NCBI RefSeq assembly: GCF_963877135.1
Contig: NZ_CAWNSW010000111.1
Span: 124,001 to 188,000, forward strand
Direction of reading: 5' to 3'
Source of the DNA: Stenomitos frigidus_A
Lineage (GTDB): Bacteria; Cyanobacteriota; Cyanobacteriia; Leptolyngbyales; Leptolyngbyaceae
DNA length: 64,000 nt
A program made the position numbers and the translations under genes. Below the pieces are notes generated by a model. That model worked only from the letters and a program-made list of their open reading frames with translations. It was not told the origin of the DNA and did not search any database. This document shows, one piece after another, positions 9,227 through 16,656 of the stretch; within the stretch, counting starts at the first letter, position 1, and every line of letters begins with the position of its first letter.

Positions 9227-10069
9227 TCAAGCAGGCGGATGTTCTAGCGCGATCGTGCCCAACACTCCGGTGCGAAAATCATTCAACAACTGACGTGCGG
9301 TTCGCTCAACATCACCCTGATGACGATGGACTGCGAGTTCATGCAGGTAGCTCTCGCCTGTGAGCGGCTGCGCATCAAGGCCATAACGCGATTTTAGCGA
9401 CGACTCGACCGCCATTTGCTTGAGCAAATCCACCAACGCAGCGGCCACTCGTTGATTGTCGTAGGCGGCTTCGCCAATGTCGTCACAAATTGCCAGCTTG
9501 AGTGCAGCATCCTGGTCCGTCAGTCGTGAGGGCAGAACACCAGGCGCATCTAGCAGTTCGATTTGATCAGAAATTCTCACCCAGCGTAATTGTTTGGTGA
9601 TCCCTGCACGGCGAGCACTATCGACTACCCGCCGATTGAGCAAGCGGTTGATTAACGCGGATTTGCCAACGTTTGGAAACCCAATGACAACTGCCCGCAC
9701 GGGGCGGGGCAACATACCGCGATCGCGCCGCCGCTGATTCATCTGCTCTCCCGCTGCTTGTGCCGCATGAAGTACGGTTTCAATGCCTTTCCCATGTTGA
9801 GCATCGGTAAAATACGGCTCCTCACCCTGCGATCGAAACCACTCGATCCACTGTTGCCGTGCCTGCGCCGGTATCATATCGATGCGGTTCATTACCAACA
9901 CGCGCCCTTTGGTGCCCAACCACTGCTGCACCTGGGGATGCTCCGTTGAAAGTGGAATCCGCGCATCCCGCACTTCCAGCACGACATCGACACGCTTCAG
10001 CTGCTCCATCAGCGCTCTTTCTGCTTTGGCAATGTGACCGGGATACCACTGAATTGGAGGAGTCGTCAT
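9227..10069 (-). CDS. ylqF: Ribosome biogenesis GTPase YlqF/RbgA
   Basis: A 280-residue circularly permuted GTPase. The order of motifs is G4 first (MNRID near residue 61, a variant of NKxD), then G1 GFPNVGKSALINRL near 128, and G3 DAPG near 175. The N-terminus IQWYPGHIAKAE is characteristic of YlqF. The family assembles the large ribosomal subunit in the cytosol. Asn-Arg instead of Asn-Lys in G4 is a mild departure. It ends tail-to-tail with the polysaccharide exporter and is not otherwise in an operon. Confidence 0.93.
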   Translation of the reverse strand: MTTPPIQWYPGHIAKAERALMEQLKRVDVVLEVRDARIPLSTEHPQVQQWLGTKGRVLVMNRIDMIPAQARQQWIEWFRSQGEEPYFTDAQHGKGIETVLHAAQAAGEQMNQRRRDRGMLPRPVRAVVIGFPNVGKSALINRLLNRRVVDSARRAGITKQLRWVRISDQIELLDAPGVLPSRLTDQDAALKLAICDDIGEAAYDNQRVAAALVDLLKQMAVESSLKSRYGLDAQPLTGESYLHELAVHRHQGDVERTARQLLNDFRTGVLGTIALEHPPA

Positions 10070-10204
10070 GAGAAGTACAGCACAAACGTTGATGAAGGAA
10101 TTACATTCGCTCTAGCGATCGTAGCTGACTGAGAAGGTTTTCTTTAGCCAAAACTTCCTTGCCTGACATTCGATCGAATCTGTAAGAGACGATCAGTGAT
10201 TAGA

Positions 10205-10351
10205 AATGGAAACGGCGTTGTTGCATGAATAATCCCTTCTAGATAAGGGTTTCAGCCGTTTAAGAAGTCGAAATTTAGATTTTTATCGGTTTTCAATCGC
10301 TGAAACCCTTGATGTTACTGGATCTATTCATGCAATAACGCCAATGGAAAC
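10205..10351. mobile_element. 129-bp MITE with 9-bp target duplication
   Basis: The element spans 10214-10342. Its ends are GGCGTTGTTGCATGAATA and the near-perfect inverted copy TATTCATGCAATAACGCC (one mismatch in 18). Both sides carry the direct repeat AATGGAAAC (10205-10213 and 10343-10351), a 9-bp target-site duplication. A second inverted pair lies inside (AAGGGTTTCAGC near 10246 and GCTGAAACCCTT near 10303). There is no room for a transposase. From memory, the terminal sequence and 9-bp duplication resemble the IS903 group of the IS5 family, which is an inference. It lies between ylqF and the secreted protein gene. Confidence 0.88.
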
Positions 10352-10521
10352 TGTAATCACCTGATCGTGCTGGGATGAAAGCATGATCAATCGTGACTGC
10401 CCCCTTCCTGAGCCTGCCTTAGTCTACTGTGGACATCCTTACTGCTCAGTATTATTGTGATGGATAAATATTGCTTTACCGAAGCAGACTAAAACGTGAT
10501 CAAACTTTTGAGGGTGAGTGA

Positions 10522-11166
10522 GTGGTACATAAAATAAACGATTGCAGGCTTCCAGTGAGCCTTTTGGCAGGGATGACGATCGCGACGATCGGCTTGGAAT
10601 TACCTGTCCTTGCGGCTCCTCAGCCTGCTCCAGTGTTGGTATCTCAAGTGGCTTGTAGGGTCAGTAATAGGATTAGTATGATTGCCGTTTATACAACGGC
10701 GAACCCTCAAAATCCAGAGGTGCTAGGTCGCAATCTCAGGGGTGGTACTCTGATTGGCTTGGCAGAAACGTTGACGGTGCGCCCGCCAGAACGTATTCAA
10801 ATCACCGACCCGATCAATGGCTTTGTCGCTTATACAGGACTGGATTGTGGTAGAAGTTCATCTAATCCGTCAACCAAAACAACTGCCTGTCGCAAAGTCA
10901 GAAGCGATATTGTCAATGCAAATGTTTTTCGAGCACCAAACTGGAACTCGTCACCGATCGCACCGATCGATGTGACTCGACCCGTTTTTGTGACTCAAAC
11001 TGCAGGACGTACGACTTCTTTTACAGATGTAAACGGTGAAGTGTGGGTAGAAATTGATTTACAACTCACCTTTAGCAGAAACTTTGGTCTCTCACCCAGC
11101 GTGGGCTGGCTTCCTGCCACTGATCCGAACAGTCAGCTCAGTACGTTAGTCAATGGGTGTGGTTAA
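10522..11166 (+). CDS. Secreted SH3-like protein of unknown function
   Basis: The 214-residue protein starts at GTG, with AGGGTGAG a few bases upstream. It has a signal peptide (hydrophobic core near residues 13-30, cleavage likely after LAAP). The mature part begins with VACRVSNRISMIAVYTT and continues with a small beta-rich domain (GTLIGLAETLTV...FVAYTGLDC) that looks like a bacterial SH3 fold. Four Cys in the mature part could form disulfides in the periplasm. Function is unknown. The nearest neighbour in the same direction is the M90 peptidase gene 115 bp downstream, with no sign of coupling. Confidence 0.75.
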   Translation: MVHKINDCRLPVSLLAGMTIATIGLELPVLAAPQPAPVLVSQVACRVSNRISMIAVYTTANPQNPEVLGRNLRGGTLIGLAETLTVRPPERIQITDPINGFVAYTGLDCGRSSSNPSTKTTACRKVRSDIVNANVFRAPNWNSSPIAPIDVTRPVFVTQTAGRTTSFTDVNGEVWVEIDLQLTFSRNFGLSPSVGWLPATDPNSQLSTLVNGCG

Positions 11167-11281
11167 TTAAACCTTTGCAACTGGCTCAAACGGTTTTCTC
11201 TGCCTAAGATCAGCATAAGGGCTACAAGTTAGGTGGCAATTTTGCGGCTGACACTAGAGAAAACGTGGGTCGGGCAGGGGT

Positions 11282-12115
11282 ATGGTCAAAACGATTCTCT
11301 TTTTATGTGGACTGGCGATCGTCATCAGCTTGATTTTGGCGGCACCGTTGTTGACCCGCTGGCGACGTAAACGCATTCGCGATCGTGCCTTTCCTCATCA
11401 GTGGCAGACGACACTCGATCGCAAGATCCCTCTTTACAAGAGTCTGCCCAAACCACTGCAAGAACGACTGCGTGGATACATCCAGGTTTTTTTAACAGAA
11501 AAGACATTTACGGGTTGTGGGGGCTTGACGATCACCAATGAAATGAGGGTAACGATCGCCGCACAGGCTTGTCTACTGCTGCTCAACCAGAACGAACGGT
11601 TTTATCCAAAACTCAACGCCATTCTGGTCTATCCAGGTGCGTTTGTGGTGAACACGACGCAATCAATGGGCGGTTATGTGGTGGAAGAGAAGAACGTCGC
11701 GCGACGAGGCGAGTCCTGGGATCGGGGCATTGTAGTGCTGTCGTGGGAAGACATTCAGTACGATGCGACTCATGGGCGCGATGGTCATAATGTGGTTTTG
11801 CATGAATTCGCCCATCAGTTGGATCAAGAAGGTGGACGTGCGGATGGTGTGCCGTTTCTTACGCCTCCAGTTGATCGCGCTACCTGGGCGCAGGTCTTTA
11901 GACGAGAGTACGATCGGCTGCAACGCGACGTACAGCGTGGATTAAAGACCGTCCTTGATGCCTACGGTGCAACCGACCCAGCCGAATTTTTTGCCGTAGC
12001 GACGGAAACATTCTTTGAAAAAGCCCAATTAATGCAGCGCCATCACTCGGATTTGTATCAGGTACTGGAATGCTACTACCGTCTAGATCCTGCCAGTTGG
12101 GGCTCAAAGATATAA
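11282..12115 (+). CDS. mtfA: Zinc metallopeptidase, MtfA/M90 family
   Basis: The 277-residue protein has an N-terminal membrane helix (residues 4-22), then an M90 peptidase domain. The active site is HEFAHQLDQEGG near residue 175: the HExxH motif supplies two zinc-binding His and the catalytic Glu, and the downstream TDPAEFFAVATETFFE supplies the third ligand region. In enterobacteria MtfA binds the repressor Mlc and cleaves peptides, but that partner is not known in cyanobacteria. A membrane anchor at the N-terminus differs from the soluble enterobacterial form and suggests action at the membrane. It converges on the Uma2 gene, 15 bp away. Confidence 0.9.
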   Translation: MVKTILFLCGLAIVISLILAAPLLTRWRRKRIRDRAFPHQWQTTLDRKIPLYKSLPKPLQERLRGYIQVFLTEKTFTGCGGLTITNEMRVTIAAQACLLLLNQNERFYPKLNAILVYPGAFVVNTTQSMGGYVVEEKNVARRGESWDRGIVVLSWEDIQYDATHGRDGHNVVLHEFAHQLDQEGGRADGVPFLTPPVDRATWAQVFRREYDRLQRDVQRGLKTVLDAYGATDPAEFFAVATETFFEKAQLMQRHHSDLYQVLECYYRLDPASWGSKI

Positions 12116-12130
12116 AAGCATTGCTTCAGG

Positions 12131-12703
12131 TCAGGTCTGGTTTGGTCTGAAAAACACATCCTCGTAGAGCAGCGCGATTGGGCACTGAAAATCGATGCTC
12201 GTCAGTTCAACGTCATCCCCGTCCAGATAAGGTGTCAATTCCCATTTGCCCGCTTCATTCAGTCGAAAGCATTCCACACTGACCTGATCGGCATCAATCA
12301 GTACGTACTCTCGGAGCGTTTTAATTTGGCGATAGTGGGCAAATTTCCCACCTCGATCGTACGCTTCAGTAGTCGGTGAAAGCACTTCCACAATGAGGCA
12401 AGGGTGCAACAGAAACTGAATCGCAACGCGATCGTGCTCATCACAACTGACTGATAGATCAGGGTAGTGAAAGGGGCCGTTCTCTGTGACACCAACCTTG
12501 ATATCAGAATTAAACACACGACAGCCGCTGCTTCGCAGATGCGATTTCAACGCTGTTGCAAGGTTGAGCGCAATCGTCCCGTGGGGAATCGTCCCGCCAG
12601 TCATGGCAAAAACTTCACCGTTGACATATTCATAGCGAAGTTCCTGACCTTGCTCCCAGTCCAGGTACGCTTGCGGTGTCAACGTTTGGAAATTTGCGAC
12701 CAT
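12131..12703 (-). CDS. Uma2 family protein (DUF820, PD-(D/E)XK fold)
   Basis: A complete 190-residue member of the Uma2 family, which is greatly expanded in cyanobacteria. The nuclease-like core can be followed: YVNGEVFAMTGG, the conserved YPDLSV Asp, LIVEVLSPTTEAYDRGGKFAHY with the E and K of the motif, and REYVLIDADQVSVECF. The residues expected for metal binding are present. Biological role is not established; the family is predicted to be endonucleolytic and is often found dispersed. It reads toward the peptidase gene and away from the stress-protein gene. Confidence 0.93.
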   Translation of the reverse strand: MVANFQTLTPQAYLDWEQGQELRYEYVNGEVFAMTGGTIPHGTIALNLATALKSHLRSSGCRVFNSDIKVGVTENGPFHYPDLSVSCDEHDRVAIQFLLHPCLIVEVLSPTTEAYDRGGKFAHYRQIKTLREYVLIDADQVSVECFRLNEAGKWELTPYLDGDDVELTSIDFQCPIALLYEDVFFRPNQT

Positions 12704-12729
12704 CGCTCTCGTCTAAGGCTCAATGACGT

Positions 12730-13134
12730 TCAAGGCACAATTAAGACGGGACACGGCGACAGGTTAATCACACGATTGGTGACGCTATCGGAGACGCCTT
12801 CGTCAGTGAGACCCAAGCCACGACAGCCCATAACAATGAGATCGGCGGAAACTTCGTCAGCCACATCACAGATGGTAAATGCGGGCTTGCCTTCGCGCTC
12901 GATCGCATCGGCTTCAATCCCCTGTTGAGCAAATAAGTTTTTCGCAGTGGTCAAGAGTTCGGCAATCGCTTCTGGTGAGGACATCGCATCAGTCGTGCCA
13001 TCTTCAGCGGGTGGTTCGACAACAGACAACAAAATCAGTCGGCTGTTGTGGATTTTAACCACGCCAGCAACGGTTTCAGCCGCTTGTTGCGATTCGCGGC
13101 TACGGTCGATCGGAAAAAGTACAGTCTTAAACAT
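12730..13134 (-). CDS. Universal stress protein (UspA family)
   Basis: A single-domain UspA protein of 134 residues from the preferred start MFKTVLFPIDRS at 13134 (an upstream ATG adds five residues). The alpha/beta nucleotide-binding fold is clear: VLFPIDRSRESQQA at the N-terminus, LIVMGCRGLG near residue 103, and the closing NRVINLSPCPVLIVP. The ATP-binding loop G-x2-G-x9-G(S/T) is altered, with SDS in place of the usual GS, so ATP binding is uncertain. It is divergent from pgk, with only about 70 bp between the starts for both promoters. Confidence 0.93.
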   Translation of the reverse strand: MFKTVLFPIDRSRESQQAAETVAGVVKIHNSRLILLSVVEPPAEDGTTDAMSSPEAIAELLTTAKNLFAQQGIEADAIEREGKPAFTICDVADEVSADLIVMGCRGLGLTDEGVSDSVTNRVINLSPCPVLIVP

Positions 13135-13202
13135 GGTAATGAAGACCAAGGGTACGTACTTCTGTACAATAGGTAGAAAGACTCATTTGGGAGGTTCTTT
13201 CG

Positions 13203-14423
13203 GTGCCTAAGAAGACTCTAGCAGGTTTATTATCCTCTGATTTAGTGGGCAAGCGCGTCCTCGTGCGGGTAGATTTTAATGTTCCTTTAGATGACCAGGG
13301 CAACATCACAGACGATACGCGCATTCGCGCTGCCTTGCCGACGATTCAAGATCTCACCTCTAAAGGCGCAAAGGTCATTTTGGCGAGCCACTTCGGTCGA
13401 CCCAAAGGTGACGATTACGCGGCTCGTGTTGCCGATAAGTTTCGCCTGACTCCCGTTGCCAAGCGCTTGTCTGACCTGTTGGGTAAGCCAGTCGTGAAAA
13501 CAGACGACTGCATTGGCGACGATGTGGCTGCTAAAGTCGCTGGACTAAGCAATGGTGATGTCCTACTGCTAGAGAACGTTCGCTTCCATCCGGGTGAAGA
13601 GAAAAACGATCCCGAATTTGCGAAGCAACTGGCATCGGTGGCTGACTTGTATGTGAACGATGCGTTTGGCACCGCGCACCGTGCCCATGCTTCAACGGAA
13701 GGCGTCACGCATTACCTCAAGCCATCGGTTGCTGGCTTTTTGATTGAGAAAGAGCTGCAATTTTTGCAAGACGCGATCGAACATCCCCAACGTCCTTTGG
13801 CGGCGATCGTCGGTGGTTCCAAAGTCTCTAGCAAAATCACCGTCATCGACACCCTACTCGATAAAGTAGATAAACTGCTGATTGGCGGCGGTATGATTTT
13901 TACCTTCTACAAAGCGCGTGGGCTAAGTGTCGGCAAGTCCCTGGTAGAGGAAGACAAACTGGAACTGGCAAAAGCGCTGGAAGCCAAAGCGAAAGCGAAA
14001 GGCGTTGATCTACTCCTGCCTACGGATGTCGTGATTGCAGATAACTTCGCGCCCGATGCCAATGCTCAAACCGTTAGCGTTGAAAATATTCCCGATGGTT
14101 GGATGGGTTTGGATATTGGACCTGACTCCGTGAAAGTCTTCCAGGATGCACTTTCTACTTGCAAATCGGTGATCTGGAATGGTCCGATGGGTGTGTTTGA
14201 GTATGATAAGTTTGCGGTGGGCACAGAGGCGATCGCGCGTACCCTGGCAGACCTCACTAAAACGGGTACTACAACCATCATCGGTGGCGGTGACTCGGTC
14301 GCAGCTGTGGAGAAAGTGGGTGTTGCTGACCAGATGAGCCACATTTCAACGGGTGGCGGTGCCAGTCTGGAACTGCTGGAAGGCAAAGAATTACCTGGTA
14401 TTGCAGCGTTGGATGATGCCTAA
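13203..14423 (+). CDS. pgk: Phosphoglycerate kinase
   Basis: A 406-residue enzyme, normal for the family, that interconverts 1,3-bisphosphoglycerate and 3-phosphoglycerate in glycolysis and the Calvin cycle. The N-terminal substrate site has RVDFNVPLD and ASHFGRPKG, followed by LLLENVRFHPGEEKND. The C-terminal nucleotide site has IWNGPMGVFE and GGGDSVAAVEK. The start is GTG, preceded by GGAGG at an acceptable distance (around 13190). Monocistronic by context: it is divergent from the stress-protein gene and followed by a hairpin. Confidence 0.98.
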   Translation: MPKKTLAGLLSSDLVGKRVLVRVDFNVPLDDQGNITDDTRIRAALPTIQDLTSKGAKVILASHFGRPKGDDYAARVADKFRLTPVAKRLSDLLGKPVVKTDDCIGDDVAAKVAGLSNGDVLLLENVRFHPGEEKNDPEFAKQLASVADLYVNDAFGTAHRAHASTEGVTHYLKPSVAGFLIEKELQFLQDAIEHPQRPLAAIVGGSKVSSKITVIDTLLDKVDKLLIGGGMIFTFYKARGLSVGKSLVEEDKLELAKALEAKAKAKGVDLLLPTDVVIADNFAPDANAQTVSVENIPDGWMGLDIGPDSVKVFQDALSTCKSVIWNGPMGVFEYDKFAVGTEAIARTLADLTKTGTTTIIGGGDSVAAVEKVGVADQMSHISTGGGASLELLEGKELPGIAALDDA

Positions 14424-14425
14424 AC

Positions 14426-14452
14426 CACGATCGGCTGAAAGGGGCGATCGTG
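14426..14452 (+). terminator. Hairpin just after pgk
   Basis: CACGATCG (14426-14433) pairs with CGATCGTG (14445-14452) across an 11-base loop, directly after the pgk stop. Several short T runs follow (CTTTTCGCTTTTCGC). A weak factor-independent terminator is likely; the stem uses the GATCG core common in HIP1 sites. Confidence 0.5.
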
Positions 14453-14815
14453 TCGCTTTTCGCTTTTCGCTGACTTACTCTCAACTAGTATCTTCTAATA
14501 GCTTTCACCCGTTGTTGCTTCTTTTGAGAAAGCATCGGACGCAGTGAAGGCTTTTTTATGGTCGAGAATACCTGCCTTACAAAGGCGATCGTGTAGAAAT
14601 CTACCTTGTAGTAGATCGCTTCCGTCGTATAGGGCTACCTCTTGATAGAGAAGTTGCCGCCTGCCTTTGGCTAACCTTTGCGGTGATGCATCACTTGTTG
14701 AAGTGAGCTTGCTTTCCCGCTCGTACGTTTGCTTTCGACTGTTTATCGGCTGGCTTGGCAAGAACGTTAAACAGCCGTTTTTCCATACAACACGTTAGTT
14801 AGAAGGTTTACTACT
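14453..14815 (+). promoter_or_regulatory. Long leader region of the ferredoxin gene
   Basis: This 360-bp gap lies between the pgk hairpin and the ferredoxin start and should contain the ferredoxin promoter. It holds no convincing gene: an 88-codon minus frame at 14495-14761 has no recognisable features. Short inverted segments near 14596-14622 (GTAGAAATCTAC and neighbours) could fold. No known riboswitch was identified. Confidence 0.4.
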
Positions 14816-15118
14816 ATGGCAACGACTTACAAGATCAGGCTCAAGAACGAAGCAGAAGGCATTGACCAGACCGTAGATGTTTCGGATGATGCGTACATTC
14901 TTGAAACGGCTGAAACCGAAGGTATGGAACTGCCGTTTTCTTGCCGCCAGGGCGTATGTTCCACCTGTACTGGAAAGTTGATTGAAGGTTCGGTTGATCA
15001 ATCAGAACAATCCTATCTGGATGAAGATCAGGTTGCGGCTGGCTACGTGTTGATCTGCGTTGCACATCCTACTTCTGACTGCACAATCGAGACTCATAAA
15101 GAGGAAGAACTGGCCTAG
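14816..15118 (+). CDS. petF: [2Fe-2S] plant-type ferredoxin
   Basis: A 100-residue soluble electron carrier, the normal size. The four cluster ligands are visible: Cys residues in FSCRQGVCSTC near 42-50 and in YVLICVAHP near 80. The ending THKEEELA is typical of photosynthetic PetF. It would accept electrons from photosystem I and pass them to FNR and other reductases. RQGV in place of the common RAGA in the cluster loop and a rather acidic C-terminus suggest a paralogue rather than the main photosynthetic copy, but this cannot be settled here. Confidence 0.96.
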   Translation: MATTYKIRLKNEAEGIDQTVDVSDDAYILETAETEGMELPFSCRQGVCSTCTGKLIEGSVDQSEQSYLDEDQVAAGYVLICVAHPTSDCTIETHKEEELA

Positions 15119-15159
15119 ACAGATTAAGCGGTAAACGGAATGCACGATCAATGATTTAG

Positions 15160-15230
15160 GACTGATGCATCTTGACCAAAACCTCCGAGGTTTAGCGACA
15201 ACATTAGTTGCGATGCTTGATGCTTGGTTA
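15160..15230. repeat. 71-bp direct repeat, copy A
   Basis: This segment, from GACTGATGCATCTTGACC to GATGCTTGATGCTTGG, matches 16218-16288 in the same orientation at roughly 85% by eye, with one single-base indel. Both copies contain a CCTCCGAGG-like core. The pair brackets the unknown gene at 15269 and the 21-bp tandem array. Confidence 0.8.
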
Positions 15231-15268
15231 ACGTGAGTCGGATCAAAGCGATCGCCCGCCTACACCGA

Positions 15269-15733
15269 CTATTCAGTCATCCCGGTCTTCTTCAGCTTGC
15301 GACCAAACCGTTGACCCATATCATCCACCAGCGCATCCAGTCCACTGCCTTCGCCGTGAGCTTTTACATGGCGATAGACTTGCAGTGCCGCTGAGTAGGC
15401 ATCACTACCAACCGCAACCAGTGTGTCGTCAAGCTCGGCTTGAAGCTGGTTCAGCGCCATTGCGATGGGATAAATCGCTTCAAAGAGAGCGACATCCCGC
15501 TGCATTTCCTCCAGGTCAAAGGAGCGGGGCAGATAGTCCGGGTGTTGCGTGGCAACTTCCATTGCTTTGTGGACAAACGCCCGACTCTTATCACCCATTT
15601 TGGGCAGCGCCCGCTTTGCTTTACCTGCCATTTCAATGATGAAAGGAAGTTTGGTACGAATCTCCGCCAGGTCTGCCAAAATTTGCTCACGGTCTTGAGG
15701 TAGTAGCGCTCCACTGATGTAGTTGGATGTCAT
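15269..15733 (-). CDS. Conserved protein of unknown function
   Basis: The preferred start is ATG at 15733 (MTSNYISGALLPQDREQIL), giving 154 residues; a longer frame reaches 15787 but the extra residues look unconserved. The protein has no membrane segment or signal and is predicted mostly helical. Segments such as LPKMGDKSRAFVHKAMEVATQHP, SFDLEEMQRDVALFEAIYPI and DTLVAVGSDAYSAALQVYRHVKA recall an uncharacterised helical family that I associate with several bacterial phyla, including Bacteroidetes. No function can be assigned. It is flanked by direct repeats and by the 21-bp tandem array just upstream of its start. Confidence 0.75.
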   Translation of the reverse strand: MTSNYISGALLPQDREQILADLAEIRTKLPFIIEMAGKAKRALPKMGDKSRAFVHKAMEVATQHPDYLPRSFDLEEMQRDVALFEAIYPIAMALNQLQAELDDTLVAVGSDAYSAALQVYRHVKAHGEGSGLDALVDDMGQRFGRKLKKTGMTE

Positions 15734-15841
15734 GAGAGGGATCTTCACTGAACTGACCATCTTATAGTTCCCAAAGGCTTTAGACAATCCTCAACGAGCC
15801 GAAACAAATTCTACCGTTTTGCGTGCTTGCACTCTACCAAC

Positions 15842-16030
15842 GACGAAACGTTTGAGAAGTGCGACGAAACGTTGGTGGCTTGCCGAGAAATTTTCACGGG
15901 TTGTCGAGAAGATTTGTACGATCGCCGAGAAATCTTCATCGATCGTCGAGAAAATTTGGACGATCGCTAAGACATTTTGGTGGCTTGCGGCGAAACGTTC
16001 ACGGATGATTGAGTAAATTGGGAAAGTTAA
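15842..16030. repeat. Degenerate 21-bp tandem repeat array, about nine units
   Basis: Units begin at 15842, 15863, 15884, 15905, 15926, 15947, 15968, 15989 and 16010, exactly 21 bp apart with no indels. The consensus starts CGAGAAA(A/T)TTT and ends GATCG(C/T) or GGCTTGC. Because 21 is divisible by three, both strands stay open: a 65-codon plus frame (15819-16016) with a heptad like IAEKSSS/IVEKIWT and a 133-codon minus frame (15791-16192) with repeats like VQIFSTI/DEDFSAI. Neither has a convincing start signal. The array sits directly upstream of the unknown gene. Confidence 0.85.
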
Positions 16031-16217
16031 CCGAGAACGGTTGGTGAGCGTGAAACATTCTTTCACCCACGACCCTGAACATCTCACAGGTGTTCTCGAA
16101 AATTTGACCGATTGCCTCGTTAGGGTAGTCAAATGAAGATCAAAAATGGCGTGAGCTGAATTGCAGCATATCGCTGGCTTCTGCATCGTCACGCAAAGCT
16201 GCCTTGAACACTAACAG

Positions 16218-16288
16218 GACTGACGCATTTTGACCAGAACCTCGGAGATTTCAGCGATAACATTGGTGACAATGCTTGATGCTTGGTT
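16218..16288. repeat. 71-bp direct repeat, copy B
   Basis: Second copy of the repeat at 15160, same orientation, about 1.06 kb away. It starts GACTGACGCATTTTGACC and ends GATGCTTGATGCTTGG. Confidence 0.8.
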
Positions 16289-16360
16289 CAAACTTCTGAG
16301 GTTTGCATAAGCCCTAATTAACTAAGGATCGTGGATTAAATAAAACCGTCTATTCCAACT

Positions 16361-16431
16361 GTAGGGGCGAAGCCTTCGGTAGCTGATCCTGATTGCATTG
16401 CAAAGCCTTTGCCCGAAGGCTTCGCCCCTAC
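16361..16431. repeat. Inverted repeat with 19-bp perfect stem
   Basis: GTAGGGGCGAAGCCTTCGG (16361-16379) is the exact reverse complement of 16413-16431, with a 33-base spacer. GTAGGGGCGAAG hairpins are common dispersed repeats in cyanobacteria. It lies upstream of the STAND-TIR gene. Confidence 0.8.
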
Positions 16432-16494
16432 CAAATCTTATTTAATTCCCGTTCCTAAGACGGTTTCTCTTAAAGAATCTACCCGATTGATACT

Positions 16495-16541
16495 GTAGTG
16501 CAAGCGTCTCGCTTGCGACGCGGGCAAGATGTCCGCACTAC
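16495..16541. repeat. GTAGTGC...GCACTAC hairpin repeat
   Basis: A 47-bp imperfect palindrome with ends GTAGTGC and GCACTAC and internal GCAAGCG/CGGGCAAG arms. It has the look of a dispersed cyanobacterial repeat. The reading frame of the next gene is open through it, but those residues are unlikely to be translated. Confidence 0.65.
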
Positions 16542-16656
16542 GACAGGTATTTTCTTTCGTAGAAATCGCCTAAGACGATATGACTTATTCGGAACGAGCA
16601 ATCGGTCCTATGTAATCATTCATAGAAATACCCTCACTACTAATGAGTTGCACCGC

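Noticed and set aside
14495..14761. 88-codon minus frame in the ferredoxin leader
   Set aside because: No ribosome-binding site or family; polar low-complexity composition.
15842..16030. CRISPR array
   Set aside because: Units are contiguous at 21 bp with no unique spacers.
15791..16192. 133-codon minus frame over the 21-bp repeats
   Set aside because: Openness follows from a repeat length divisible by three; no start signal or non-repeat conserved part.
16498..16656. Upstream extension of the NLR-like gene
   Set aside because: The frame runs through a GTAGTGC hairpin repeat, and the NTPase homology begins after 16657.
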